A stretch of DNA of 5,799 bases from Halieaceae bacterium. GTDB lineage: Bacteria > Pseudomonadota > Gammaproteobacteria > Pseudomonadales > Halieaceae. The translations under genes and the position numbers were made by a program. The notes under the pieces are model-generated. The model ran no database searches. It was given only the letters and a program-made list of their open reading frames with translations, and was not told the DNA's origin. The stretch spans positions 1-5,799 of the forward strand of contig QXYP01000365.1 in NCBI GenBank assembly GCA_009886815.1, read 5' to 3'. Shown one piece after another: positions 1 to 5,799 of this stretch. How positions within the stretch are numbered: position 1 is the first letter of the stretch; each line of letters starts with the position of its first letter.

Positions 1-1
1 A

Positions 2-355
2 AGAGCATTACGTGATGACTATCACGGTGAATTTAAAGACTCGCTTGAGAAATTTGGCGGCGCCCAATTGGTCTATTTAGGCTGGGATAAACATCAAATG
101 TTTTGCTCCTCTCGGGCATTTCCGCTGCCGCCAGAGATGCGCTTTCAGGAGTTACTCGACAATGTCATGCCCGAGGCTTTTGGGCAGCACCCAGAGTTCA
201 CTCAAATTGACTGGAATAAAGCCCAGTGGATACTCGACAACAGTGTGTTCCAACCTGATCACAGCAAAACCCTAGCTGAGTTGGGTATTGGTCACAAGTC
301 TTTGCTGAGACTCGTCACACCAGAATTAACTGGCTATAAAGGCGCAGGTATCTAA
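2..355 (+). CDS. dmpO: Phenol hydroxylase P4 oxygenase small subunit (DmpO/PhO), 5' partial
   Basis: Small (gamma) subunit of the DmpLNO-type di-iron phenol hydroxylase, which converts phenol to catechol in the cytoplasm. The frame is open from base 2 to the TAA at 353-355, giving 117 residues with no start inside the window. Family members are about 120 residues, so only two to four N-terminal residues are missing. A TTG at 68 is an internal Leu codon, not the start: the 22 residues before it align with the family N-terminus (Tyr-rich start, then a Phe-Gly-Gly segment before QLVYLGWD). Family-like blocks are the QLVYLGWDKHQMFC strand, a DW-x3-QWILDN segment, and the C-terminal ELGIGHKSLLRLVTPEL. 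This subunit carries no di-iron ligands itself; those lie in the large subunit (DmpN), expected just upstream. It is followed 9 bases later by the reductase gene. Identity is confident from similarity plus context; substrate range (phenol or alkylphenols) cannot be read from this subunit. Confidence 0.93.
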   Translation, partial: RALRDDYHGEFKDSLEKFGGAQLVYLGWDKHQMFCSSRAFPLPPEMRFQELLDNVMPEAFGQHPEFTQIDWNKAQWILDNSVFQPDHSKTLAELGIGHKSLLRLVTPELTGYKGAGI

Positions 356-358
356 GGA
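353..358 (+). promoter_or_regulatory. Ribosome binding site of dmpP, overlapping the dmpO stop
   Basis: TAAGGA at 353-358 is a good Shine-Dalgarno match with 6 bases to the ATG at 365. Its first three bases are the dmpO stop codon, so a ribosome finishing dmpO sits on the dmpP initiation site. This suggests translational coupling of oxygenase and reductase (inference). Confidence 0.7.
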
Positions 359-364
359 ATCATC

Positions 365-1426
365 ATGAGTTATCAAGTCACCATTGAGCCGACTGGCGAT
401 ATTATTGAAGTGGAAGAGGGTCAGACAATTCTCAGTGCCGCTCTTCGCCAGGGTGTCTGGCTTCCTTTCGCCTGCGGACATGGCACCTGCGCCACCTGTA
501 AGTGCCAGCTTGTTGAGGGCGAAGCAGACCAAGGTGAGGCATCACCTTTCGCACTTTTAGATACAGAACGCGACGACGGTAAGATTCTTGCTTGCTGTGC
601 TATGCCTGAATCGGACCTAGTGATCGAAGCAGAAATTGATGTAGACCCGGACTTTGCCGGTCATCTGGTTGCAGATTACACCGCAACTGTCAGCGCGATC
701 GAAACCCTTTCGCCGACCATCAAAGGGCTAACTCTCGCCTTAGATCGAGACATGACTTTTCAGGCGGGGCAGTACATTAATTTGCAACTACCAGGTATCG
801 AGGGAACCCGAGCATTTTCTATAGCCAACGCTCCTAGCAATCCAGGGCGGATCGAACTGCATATTCGCGAGATTCCCGACGGCGCTGCGACCGGCTATAT
901 CCACAACGAACTTAAGGTGGGCGATGAAATCGAGTTTTCTGGACCCTATGGGCAATTCTTTGTTCGCAAGTCAGACCCTAAAGACGTGTTGTTTATTGCT
1001 GGAGGTTCAGGTCTATCATCACCAGAGTCCATGATTCTAGACTTGTTAGAGAGCGGTGACGAACGCCAGATTACTTTATTTCAAGGCGCGCGCAACGGTT
1101 CTGAGTTATACCACCGCGAGCGCTTCGAGCAGCTCACTGAGCACCACAGTAACTTTACCTATGTACCAGCGCTAAACGAGCCCACCGAAGAGGAAAACTG
1201 GCAAGGGTTCATCGGTTTCGTGCATGAAGCCGCAGCGGCACATTTTCAAGGTAAGTTTGCTGATCACAAAGCCTACCTGTGCGGGCCACCTCTAATGATT
1301 GATGCGGCTATCAACGCGCTGATGCAAGGAAGACTGTTCGAGAAAGATATTCACATGGAAAAGTTTGTCACCGCGGCTGATGGTGCGAATGAGGTACAGC
1401 GCAGTGCACTGTTTAAGAGAATATAG
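365..1426 (+). CDS. dmpP: Phenol hydroxylase P5 reductase (FAD, [2Fe-2S], NADH-dependent)
   Basis: Electron-transfer component of the multicomponent phenol hydroxylase: it takes hydride from NADH and passes electrons through FAD and a [2Fe-2S] cluster to the oxygenase. It has 353 residues, the usual length. Domains in order: plant-type ferredoxin (about 1-92) with cluster cysteines C37, C42, C45 and C77 (C-x4-C-x2-C-x31-C); FAD-binding barrel (about 100-200) with the flavin motif RAFS at 149-152 and SGPYGQF at 192-198; NAD-binding domain (about 205-340) with IAGGSGLSSPES from 211 and YLCGPPLM from 304. The C-terminus, FVTAADGANEVQRSALFKRI, is characteristic of DmpP rather than of toluene monooxygenase reductases. 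The start ATG has a good ribosome site and gives the family N-terminus. An additional cysteine, C47, follows the cluster loop, and C78 is adjacent to C77; neither is needed for the motif. Located between the oxygenase subunit and the dmpQ ferredoxin, as in Pseudomonas dmp operons. Confidence 0.96.
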   Translation: MSYQVTIEPTGDIIEVEEGQTILSAALRQGVWLPFACGHGTCATCKCQLVEGEADQGEASPFALLDTERDDGKILACCAMPESDLVIEAEIDVDPDFAGHLVADYTATVSAIETLSPTIKGLTLALDRDMTFQAGQYINLQLPGIEGTRAFSIANAPSNPGRIELHIREIPDGAATGYIHNELKVGDEIEFSGPYGQFFVRKSDPKDVLFIAGGSGLSSPESMILDLLESGDERQITLFQGARNGSELYHRERFEQLTEHHSNFTYVPALNEPTEEENWQGFIGFVHEAAAAHFQGKFADHKAYLCGPPLMIDAAINALMQGRLFEKDIHMEKFVTAADGANEVQRSALFKRI

Positions 1427-1429
1427 GGC

Positions 1430-1717
1430 ATGAAATGGGCAACGCACACCATCAGTCTCAGCAACCGAGACGGTCAGTTTTACTGTAACGAGCAGCAGTC
1501 CTTGCTCCATGGTTTGGAAAGCCAGCGCATTAAAGCAGTGCAAGCAGGGTGTCGGGGTGGCGGTTGTGGAGTATGCAAGATACGCGTGCTCAACGGTGAG
1601 TTCTTCAGCAAGAAAATGAGCAAAAAGCATGTGTCAGCTGATGAGTTGAACCAGGGTATGGGTTTGTCATGTCGAATCTTTCCACGCAGCGACATGGTCA
1701 TTGAAGCGTTGGATTAA
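1430..1717 (+). CDS. dmpQ: XylT/DmpQ-like chloroplast-type [2Fe-2S] ferredoxin
   Basis: Small soluble ferredoxin of 95 residues. In the XylT/DmpQ/NahT family it reactivates catechol 2,3-dioxygenase by reducing the inactive ferric iron back to ferrous, which matters with substituted catechols that oxidise the enzyme. Cluster cysteines are C41, C46, C49 and C81 (C-x4-C-x2-C-x31-C) in the family-typical context GCRGGGCGVCKIRVL, followed by KMSKKHVS and LSCRIFPRSDMVIEA. The family is distinguished from the DmpP ferredoxin domain by the Gly-rich loop and by lacking any flavin or NAD domain. Its ATG lies three bases after the dmpP stop, with only a weak purine stretch (AAGAGA, 1415-1420) upstream, so translation probably depends on coupling to dmpP. 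It sits directly before its expected partner gene dmpB. An extra cysteine (C19) lies outside the cluster motif. Confidence 0.95.
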   Translation: MKWATHTISLSNRDGQFYCNEQQSLLHGLESQRIKAVQAGCRGGGCGVCKIRVLNGEFFSKKMSKKHVSADELNQGMGLSCRIFPRSDMVIEALD

Positions 1718-1758
1718 TCAGCTAATTAAAAAAAATTAATCAAAAGAGGATTATAAAA
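1718..1758 (+). promoter_or_regulatory. A/T-rich leader with ribosome binding site before dmpB
   Basis: The 41-base gap is almost entirely A and T, with an eight-base A run. The octamer ATTAATCA occurs at 1713-1720 and 1735-1742, a 22-base period; because its ATTAAT core is self-complementary, the same bases also form the inverted pair GATTAAT/ATTAATC. AGAGGA at 1745-1750 is a good Shine-Dalgarno site with 8 bases to the ATG at 1759. The unstructured A-rich leader plus strong site suggests efficient translation initiation for the ring-cleavage enzyme. I see no convincing sigma-70 promoter: TTGAAG at 1701 has no acceptable -10 partner. Confidence 0.5.
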
Positions 1759-2682
1759 ATGAAAAAAGGTGTAATGCGTCCCGGACATATTCAAATCCGC
1801 GTGCTCGATATGGATATAGCTCTAAGCCACTATTGTGATCTTCTCGGTCTGATTGAAGTCGATCGTGACGAGGAAGGCCGTGTCTATCTAAAGTGCTGGA
1901 CCGAAGTCGATAAATTCTCCGTCGTTCTGCGTGAGACCGATGAAGCAGGAATGGATTTTACTGGCTACAAAGTAATTGACGAAAGCACCCTCGAAGCTCT
2001 CGAAAATGAACTTAATCAAAAAGGCTATCCCACCACCGAAATTCCTGTTGGCGAGCTCAATGGTTGCGGCCGTCGGGTCCGCTTCAAAGCGCCGACAGGG
2101 CATTCCTTCGAGTTGTTTGCGACAAAAGAACAGCCCGGAAAATGGGGTATCAGCCCGCGCAACCCTGAGGCTTGGCCTCGCGGCCTGAAAGGCATGCGCC
2201 CTACTCGATTTGATCACTGCTTGCTCTATGGCGATGATCTGGAGGGCAATCTATCTCTATTCATCGATATACTCGGATTTGATCTCGCAGAGCAAGTTGT
2301 TGATCCAGAGGGTAATAAAGCCGCTATATTTTTGACCTGCTCGAGTAAGGCGCACGATGTCGCCTTTATCAAACACGACGAAAAAGATAAGTTCCACCAT
2401 GCGTCTTTCTGGCTGGAAAATTGGCAAGATGTTTTGCGCGCCGCAGACCTTATATCAATGACCGATACGCCAATCGATATTGGACCCACTCGGCACGGGC
2501 TCACCCATGGCCAGACAATCTACTTCTTCGATCCATCGGGCAACCGCAATGAGGTCTTTTGTGGCGGTGACTATCACTACCCGGATCACCCAACTGTTAC
2601 CTGGGACGCGGATGAGCTTGGCAAAGCTATCTTCTATCATGATCGCGAGCTCAATGAGCGCTTCTTAACAGTGCTTACCTAA
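1759..2682 (+). CDS. dmpB: Catechol 2,3-dioxygenase (extradiol, type I)
   Basis: Fe(II) extradiol dioxygenase that cleaves catechol next to the hydroxyls to give 2-hydroxymuconic semialdehyde. It has 307 residues, the same length as XylE/DmpB, with the family start [19 protein letters not shown] and end [16 protein letters not shown]. It has two vicinal-oxygen-chelate modules, N-terminal (about 1-145) and catalytic C-terminal (about 150-307). Iron ligands fall at exactly the XylE positions: H153 (RFDHC), H214 (FHHASF) and E265 (NRNEVF). The second-shell catalytic residues H199, H246 and Y255 are also in place, and residues 244-265 fit the extradiol dioxygenase signature. All key residues present imply an active enzyme. 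C152-like variation near the metal ([10 protein letters not shown], where plasmid XylE, as I recall, has Ala after H153) may affect substrate preference, but that is speculative. It follows its reactivating ferredoxin dmpQ and precedes a 90-base gap. An alternative name is xylE; substrate breadth toward methylcatechols cannot be determined from sequence alone. Confidence 0.98.
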   Translation: MKKGVMRPGHIQIRVLDMDIALSHYCDLLGLIEVDRDEEGRVYLKCWTEVDKFSVVLRETDEAGMDFTGYKVIDESTLEALENELNQKGYPTTEIPVGELNGCGRRVRFKAPTGHSFELFATKEQPGKWGISPRNPEAWPRGLKGMRPTRFDHCLLYGDDLEGNLSLFIDILGFDLAEQVVDPEGNKAAIFLTCSSKAHDVAFIKHDEKDKFHHASFWLENWQDVLRAADLISMTDTPIDIGPTRHGLTHGQTIYFFDPSGNRNEVFCGGDYHYPDHPTVTWDADELGKAIFYHDRELNERFLTVLT

Positions 2683-2772
2683 ATCCGACTGCTAAATATT
2701 TCATCCAGTTGTTGCCAGAAACACAGCTGGGTGGAATATCCGATCAAATTTAATTTAGTCAAAGAGTAAAAA
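2683..2772 (+). other. 90-base dmpB-dmpC spacer
   Basis: This is the longest noncoding gap in the window. It holds a 17-pair hairpin (2696-2739, listed separately), then an A/T-rich run and a modest ribosome site AAAGAG (2761-2766) six bases before the dmpC ATG. TTGCCA at 2712-2717 resembles a -35 box, with GAATAT 16 bases further as a poor -10 match; I do not consider this a supported promoter. No open reading frame of note is present. Confidence 0.7.
2696..2739 (+). repeat. Intercistronic stem-loop, 17-pair inverted repeat
   Basis: The left arm ATATTTCATCCAGTTGT (2696-2712) pairs along its full length with the right arm ACAGCTGGGTGGAATAT (2723-2739), using 14 Watson-Crick and three G-U pairs, around a ten-base loop (2713-2722). 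The wobble pairs read well only as plus-strand RNA, since on the opposite strand they would be A-C mismatches. It is not followed by a U run, so it is not a standard intrinsic terminator, and the operon plainly continues. A role as an mRNA stability or processing element that separates dmpB abundance from the downstream genes is an inference. Confidence 0.6.
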
Positions 2773-4230
2773 ATGGAATTCAAGCATTTTATCAATGGTC
2801 AATTCGTGGCATCGAGTAACGGCGCTGCGTTCGAAAACCGTGCACCCGTTAACAACCGTTTGATCGGCATGGTCTGTGAGGCCTCTTCCGAGGATGTCGA
2901 CGCTGCAGTGATCGCCGCTAAAGCCGCTCTAAAAGGACCATGGGGGAAAATGACTCAAGCCCAACGTACCGGGCTACTGAACAAAGTGGCGGCACGCATC
3001 AATGAGCGTTTCGAAGAGTTCCTCGCCGCTGAATGCCTTGATACCGGCAAGCCACGTTCCATGGCATCACATATCGATATTCCCCGTGGCGCAGCCAATT
3101 TCACTGCGTTCTCTGAAACCCTAGTTAACCACCCTACAGAGTGCTTCAAACTCGACACCCCCGACGGCGCTGGAGCACTTAACTACGGCCATCGCACTCC
3201 CAAGGGTGTCGTCGCTGTGATTAGCCCTTGGAATCTACCGCTGTTGCTGATGACTTTCAAAGTGGGCCCTGCACTTGCCTGCGGTAATACGGTGGTGGTG
3301 AAACCGTCAGAAGAGACACCTGCCACTGCCACTCTATTGGGCGAAGTAATGAACGAGTGCGGTGTACCCTCCGGAGTTTACAATGTGGTGCACGGCTTTG
3401 GGCCCAATTCTGCAGGTGAGTTCTTAACCACTCATCCGCTTGTCAATGCCATCACGTTTACCGGTGAGACTCGTACCGGTGAAGTGATCATGCGCGCCGC
3501 GTCAGTGGGCTTACGCAACATTTCCATGGAGTGCGGTGGCAAAAATCCCGCATTAGTTTTCGCCGACTGCGATCTCGACAAGGCCATTGAGGGAACCATG
3601 CGCTCCGCCTTTGTCAACTGCGGCCAAGTCTGTCTCGGCACAGAGCGCGTTTACGTCGAACGCCCCATTTATGACGAATTTGTCGCACGTTTAAAAGCCG
3701 GTGTAGAACAGCTTAAACTCGGCCGGCCAGAAGATCAGGAGGCCAACTTCGGCCCGCTGGTGAGCTTAGAACATCGCGACAAAGTACTCTCGTACTACAA
3801 ACTCGCCGAAGATGAAGGCGCCACCGTGATCATTGGCGGTGGAGTCCCAGATATGGGCCCAGAATTAAATGCCGGCGCCTGGATTGAACCGACAATCTGG
3901 ACTGGTTTAGACGATAACGCCCGCGTAATCCGCGAAGAGATATTTGGTCCATGCTGCCATATTCGGCCCTTTGATAGTGAGGAAGAGGTGATCGAGTTGG
4001 CCAATGATACGGTTTACGGTCTCTGCGCCTCGGTGTGGACTGAAAATAGCGCCCGCGCCAGTCGCGTTCCCGAGGCGCTGGAGGTCGGACTAGTTTGGGT
4101 CAATAGCTGGTTCCTGCGAGATCTGCGCACCGCATTTGGTGGTGCAAAGCAATCGGGTATCGGCCGCGAAGGCGGCGTGCATGGTTTGGAGTTCTACTCC
4201 GAGCTGAAAAACGTCAGTATCAAACTCTAA
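2773..4230 (+). CDS. dmpC: 2-Hydroxymuconic semialdehyde dehydrogenase (NAD-dependent ALDH)
   Basis: Oxidises the ring-cleavage product 2-hydroxymuconic semialdehyde to 2-hydroxymuconate with NAD, opening the 4-oxalocrotonate branch. It has 485 residues, the normal length for DmpC/XylG. Aldehyde dehydrogenase landmarks are the oxyanion Asn N154 in SPWNLPLLLM, the cofactor segment VKPSEETP (176-183), FTGETRTGE from 229, general base E253, catalytic C287 in NCGQVCLGTERVYVE, and E389 in EEIFGPCCHIRPFDSEEE. The C-terminus, NSWFLRDLRTAFGGAKQSGIGREGGVH, is specific to this substrate group rather than to betaine or succinate semialdehyde dehydrogenases. One departure: the residue after the general base is Cys (ECGGKNP), where most aldehyde dehydrogenases have Leu (ELGG). 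Context between the dioxygenase and the hydrolase agrees. The ATG at 2773 gives the family N-terminus FKHFINGQFV. A related aminomuconate semialdehyde dehydrogenase is the main alternative, but the neighbours favour DmpC. Confidence 0.97.
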   Translation: MEFKHFINGQFVASSNGAAFENRAPVNNRLIGMVCEASSEDVDAAVIAAKAALKGPWGKMTQAQRTGLLNKVAARINERFEEFLAAECLDTGKPRSMASHIDIPRGAANFTAFSETLVNHPTECFKLDTPDGAGALNYGHRTPKGVVAVISPWNLPLLLMTFKVGPALACGNTVVVKPSEETPATATLLGEVMNECGVPSGVYNVVHGFGPNSAGEFLTTHPLVNAITFTGETRTGEVIMRAASVGLRNISMECGGKNPALVFADCDLDKAIEGTMRSAFVNCGQVCLGTERVYVERPIYDEFVARLKAGVEQLKLGRPEDQEANFGPLVSLEHRDKVLSYYKLAEDEGATVIIGGGVPDMGPELNAGAWIEPTIWTGLDDNARVIREEIFGPCCHIRPFDSEEEVIELANDTVYGLCASVWTENSARASRVPEALEVGLVWVNSWFLRDLRTAFGGAKQSGIGREGGVHGLEFYSELKNVSIKL

Positions 4231-4233
4231 GGA
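4229..4233 (+). promoter_or_regulatory. Ribosome binding site deciding the dmpD start
   Basis: AAGGA at 4229-4233 overlaps the dmpC stop (TAA, 4228-4230). It is 12 bases from the ATG at 4246, slightly long, and 3 bases from the in-frame TTG at 4237, too close. A different-frame ATG at 4233 overlaps it and opens a six-codon frame ending at 4253. The ATG at 4246 is preferred because it matches the family N-terminus. Coupling to dmpC translation is likely. Confidence 0.5.
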
Positions 4234-4245
4234 TGCTTGAAGAAA

Positions 4246-5079
4246 ATGCATAAGACCAGCAACCCCGAGATCGGCGACTCTATCCTGGCTAATGGTATCA
4301 ACACCAACTACCACTCTATGGGGAGTGGTGACCCGGTGCTCCTAGTACATGGCTCTGGACCGGGTGTCACTGCTTGGGCAAATTGGCGACTGGTGCTTCC
4401 TGAGCTAAGCAAAACAAGACGGGTGATCGCCCCCGACATGCTCGGCTTTGGCTATACCGACCGACCGGAAGGTAACTGCTATTCGCTCGACACATGGGTC
4501 GCACATTTGCTCGCCTTTATCGATGCCCTTGAACTGGAGAGTGTCGACATTGTCGGCAACAGCTTTGGCGGTGCTCTCGCATTGGCCTTCACCATCCGCC
4601 ACCCCACCAGGGTGAAAAAAATGGTGTTGATGGGAGCTGCTGGTGTAGCGTTTCCAATTACCGAAGGATTAGATCGTGTATGGGGCTATACCCCATCGTT
4701 CGAGACCATGCGAGAACTGATGGATTTGTTTACCTACGACCGCAGCTTGGTCACTGACGAACTTGCACAGCTGCGCTATCAAGCCAGTATCCGACCCGGT
4801 TTTCAGGCGTCATTTGAGGCTATGTTTCCGGCGCCAAGACAGCGCTGGGTTGACGCGCTGAGCAGCGCTGAGGTCGATGTCAAAAAAATCAAACAGCCTG
4901 CTCTTGTGATACATGGCCGTGAAGATGAAGTTATTCCATTGCAGAGCAGCTTAACGCTAGCCAATTGGATAGACGATGCTCAACTCCATGTATTTGGCCG
5001 TTGCGGCCATTGGACTCAAATAGAGCACACTGATCGGTTCTGTAAGCTATTAGAGAATTTTTTCGCTGAAACAGCCTAA
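4246..5079 (+). CDS. dmpD: 2-Hydroxymuconic semialdehyde hydrolase (alpha/beta hydrolase)
   Basis: A C-C bond hydrolase that splits 2-hydroxymuconic semialdehyde (or the 6-methyl ketone formed from 3-methylcatechol) into 2-hydroxypenta-2,4-dienoate plus formate or acetate. Starting at the ATG at 4246 it has 277 residues. The triad is S106 in the nucleophile elbow GNSFGG, D227 in HGREDEVIPL and H255 in GHWTQIEH; the oxyanion loop HGSGPG begins at H35. These sit one residue before the positions I recall for Pseudomonas DmpD (107, 228, 256), which supports this start. An in-frame TTG at 4237 would add three residues, but AAGGA (4229-4233) lies only 3 bases from it and 12 from the ATG. Strongly family-typical blocks include SAGV/AAGVAFPITEGLD-like and YQASIRPGFQASFEAMFPAPRQRW. 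The gene starts 15 bases after dmpC. It provides the branch needed for substrates whose cleavage products are ketones and cannot be oxidised by DmpC. Intact and apparently functional. Confidence 0.95.
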   Translation: MHKTSNPEIGDSILANGINTNYHSMGSGDPVLLVHGSGPGVTAWANWRLVLPELSKTRRVIAPDMLGFGYTDRPEGNCYSLDTWVAHLLAFIDALELESVDIVGNSFGGALALAFTIRHPTRVKKMVLMGAAGVAFPITEGLDRVWGYTPSFETMRELMDLFTYDRSLVTDELAQLRYQASIRPGFQASFEAMFPAPRQRWVDALSSAEVDVKKIKQPALVIHGREDEVIPLQSSLTLANWIDDAQLHVFGRCGHWTQIEHTDRFCKLLENFFAETA

Positions 5080-5117
5080 CAAAATCCAATCCCCAATTTA
5101 CTCGAGAGTCATACCTT

Positions 5118-5799
5118 ATGGATAAACAACTCATTGAACAGCTAGGTAACGAACTCTACCAAGCAATGGTAAAACGAATCGTATTGAGTCCGCTTACCGA
5201 ACGCTTCCCAAATATCACCATAGTCGATGCCTATCATATTTCGTTGCATATGCTGGAGTGTCGTCTCTCCGCAGGCGAGAAAATCATCGGCAAGAAAATA
5301 GGTGCCACAAGTAAAGCCGTCCAAAACATGCTCGGGGTCTTTCAGCCCGATTTTGGCTACCTGACCGACAAAATGGTCTACAGCGACGAAATGCCAATCA
5401 GTCAACTACTCATTCAGCCTAAAGCCGAGGGTGAAATTGCTTTTGTACTAAAGCGCGATCTGATCGGACCCGGCATCACCAATGCCGATGTACTAGCAGC
5501 GACTGAGACCGTAATGCCCTGCTTTGAAGTAGTCGATTCGCGAATCGAAGACTGGAACATAAAGATCCAAGATACCGTGGCTGACAACGCCTCTTGTGGT
5601 TTGTTTGTGGTCAATGAAAAAGCGGCTGTCGATCCACGAAGTCTGGATCTTTCCACCTGCGGCATGGTGGTAGAGAAGAACGGAGCAACCCTGAGTGTCG
5701 GCGCCGGTGCCGCCGCGCTCGGCAGCCCGGTTAACTGTGTCGCTTGGCTGGCCAACACCCTGGGGCAATTCGGCATTCCCCTAAAAGCAGGGGAGCTGA
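5118..5799 (+). CDS. dmpE: 2-Oxopent-4-enoate (2-hydroxypenta-2,4-dienoate) hydratase, 3' partial
   Basis: Adds water to 2-hydroxypenta-2,4-dienoate to give 4-hydroxy-2-oxovalerate, the point where the dehydrogenase and hydrolase branches converge. In Pseudomonas it forms a complex with the decarboxylase DmpH. The frame runs open from the ATG at 5118 to the window end, 227 residues of an expected 260 or so; the missing C-terminus lies beyond base 5799. The N-terminus MDKQLIEQLGNELYQAMVKR, then DAYHISLHMLE, IGKKIGATSKAVQNMLGV, QPDFGYLTD, AEGEIAF, LIGPGITNADVLAATE, MPCFEVVDSRI, DTVADNAS and GAGAAALGSPVNCVAWLANTLG are all hallmarks of the DmpE/XylJ/MhpD family. The likely divalent-metal glutamates are E104, E106 and E137. 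The segment VYSDEMP (88-94) appears two residues shorter than in Pseudomonas DmpE as I recall it. The ribosome site GAGAG (5104-5108) is weak, 9 bases from the ATG. Antisense frames over this gene are shadows. Confidence 0.95.
   Translation, partial: MDKQLIEQLGNELYQAMVKRIVLSPLTERFPNITIVDAYHISLHMLECRLSAGEKIIGKKIGATSKAVQNMLGVFQPDFGYLTDKMVYSDEMPISQLLIQPKAEGEIAFVLKRDLIGPGITNADVLAATETVMPCFEVVDSRIEDWNIKIQDTVADNASCGLFVVNEKAAVDPRSLDLSTCGMVVEKNGATLSVGAGAAALGSPVNCVAWLANTLGQFGIPLKAGEL

Noticed and set aside
68..355. Free-standing 95-residue gene starting with TTG at 68
   Set aside because: The frame stays open to base 2, and the upstream residues match the DmpO N-terminal region, so this is the end of a gene cut by the window edge.
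1292..1701. Minus-strand frames across dmpP-dmpQ
   Set aside because: They lie opposite two well-supported iron-sulfur protein genes, show no family features, and have no matching ribosome site context.
1701..1728. Internal sigma-70 promoter before dmpB (TTGAAG with TAATTA)
   Set aside because: The -35 candidate matches four of six positions and the -10 candidate only two of six. A/T-rich sequence gives such matches by chance.
2696..2739. Rho-independent terminator after dmpB
   Set aside because: The stem is strong but is followed by ATCCGATCAAATT-type sequence with no U tract on either strand, and the pathway continues in the same direction. It is kept as a hairpin of unknown role instead.
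2712..2739. Internal promoter before dmpC (TTGCCA with GAATAT)
   Set aside because: The -35 box is acceptable but the -10 box is poor (three of six), and the elements lie within the hairpin, which explains the sequence better.
5142..5776. Minus-strand open frames of 87, 91 and 120 codons over the right end
   Set aside because: The plus-strand frame from 5118 encodes a clear DmpE along its whole length. The antisense frames have no recognisable domain and overlap one another.
1..5799. Mobile element, CRISPR array, tRNA or novel defence system
   Set aside because: Every stretch over 100 bases is occupied by a recognised catabolic gene. No transposase, terminal repeats, spaced repeats or RNA-gene structure was seen.

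Overview
This window is a single, entirely plus-strand stretch of a phenol / meta-cleavage operon of the dmp (xyl, phe, aph) type. It carries, without interruption, the end of a multicomponent phenol hydroxylase and the first half of the lower meta pathway: dmpO (partial), dmpP, dmpQ, dmpB, dmpC, dmpD and dmpE (partial). The assignments rest on reading the translated proteins against the well-known Pseudomonas family members from memory. No search was run.

Layout: 2-355 is the oxygenase small subunit DmpO (P4), missing only a few N-terminal residues. 365-1426 is the NADH:flavin/[2Fe-2S] reductase DmpP (P5). 1430-1717 is the small ferredoxin DmpQ (XylT-like). 1759-2682 is catechol 2,3-dioxygenase DmpB (XylE-like). 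2773-4230 is 2-hydroxymuconic semialdehyde dehydrogenase DmpC. 4246-5079 is 2-hydroxymuconic semialdehyde hydrolase DmpD. 5118-5799 is 2-oxopent-4-enoate hydratase DmpE, cut by the window end. Gaps are 9, 3, 41, 90, 15 and 38 bases, consistent with one polycistronic message. The two longest gaps flank dmpB: one is very A/T-rich, the other holds a 17-pair intercistronic hairpin.

How the genes work together: the hydroxylase (DmpO and DmpP, with partners expected upstream) turns phenol into catechol. DmpB opens the ring between carbons 2 and 3 to give yellow 2-hydroxymuconic semialdehyde, and DmpQ keeps the DmpB iron reduced. The semialdehyde is then either oxidised by DmpC (4-oxalocrotonate branch) or hydrolysed by DmpD (the route for ketone products from 3-methylcatechol). 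Both branches meet at 2-hydroxypenta-2,4-dienoate, the substrate of DmpE. The aldolase, acylating aldehyde dehydrogenase, decarboxylase and tautomerase (dmpG, F, H, I) would be expected downstream.

The host is most likely a gammaproteobacterium (possibly marine) of moderate GC content, judged from gene order and protein similarity to Pseudomonas dmp/xyl. Base and codon use look more A/T-rich than classic Pseudomonas plasmid operons, and genus cannot be called. There is no mobile element, RNA gene, CRISPR array or regulator gene in the window. I found no evidence of a previously undescribed system: this is a canonical catabolic operon. The most noteworthy unexplained structure is the dmpB-dmpC hairpin.
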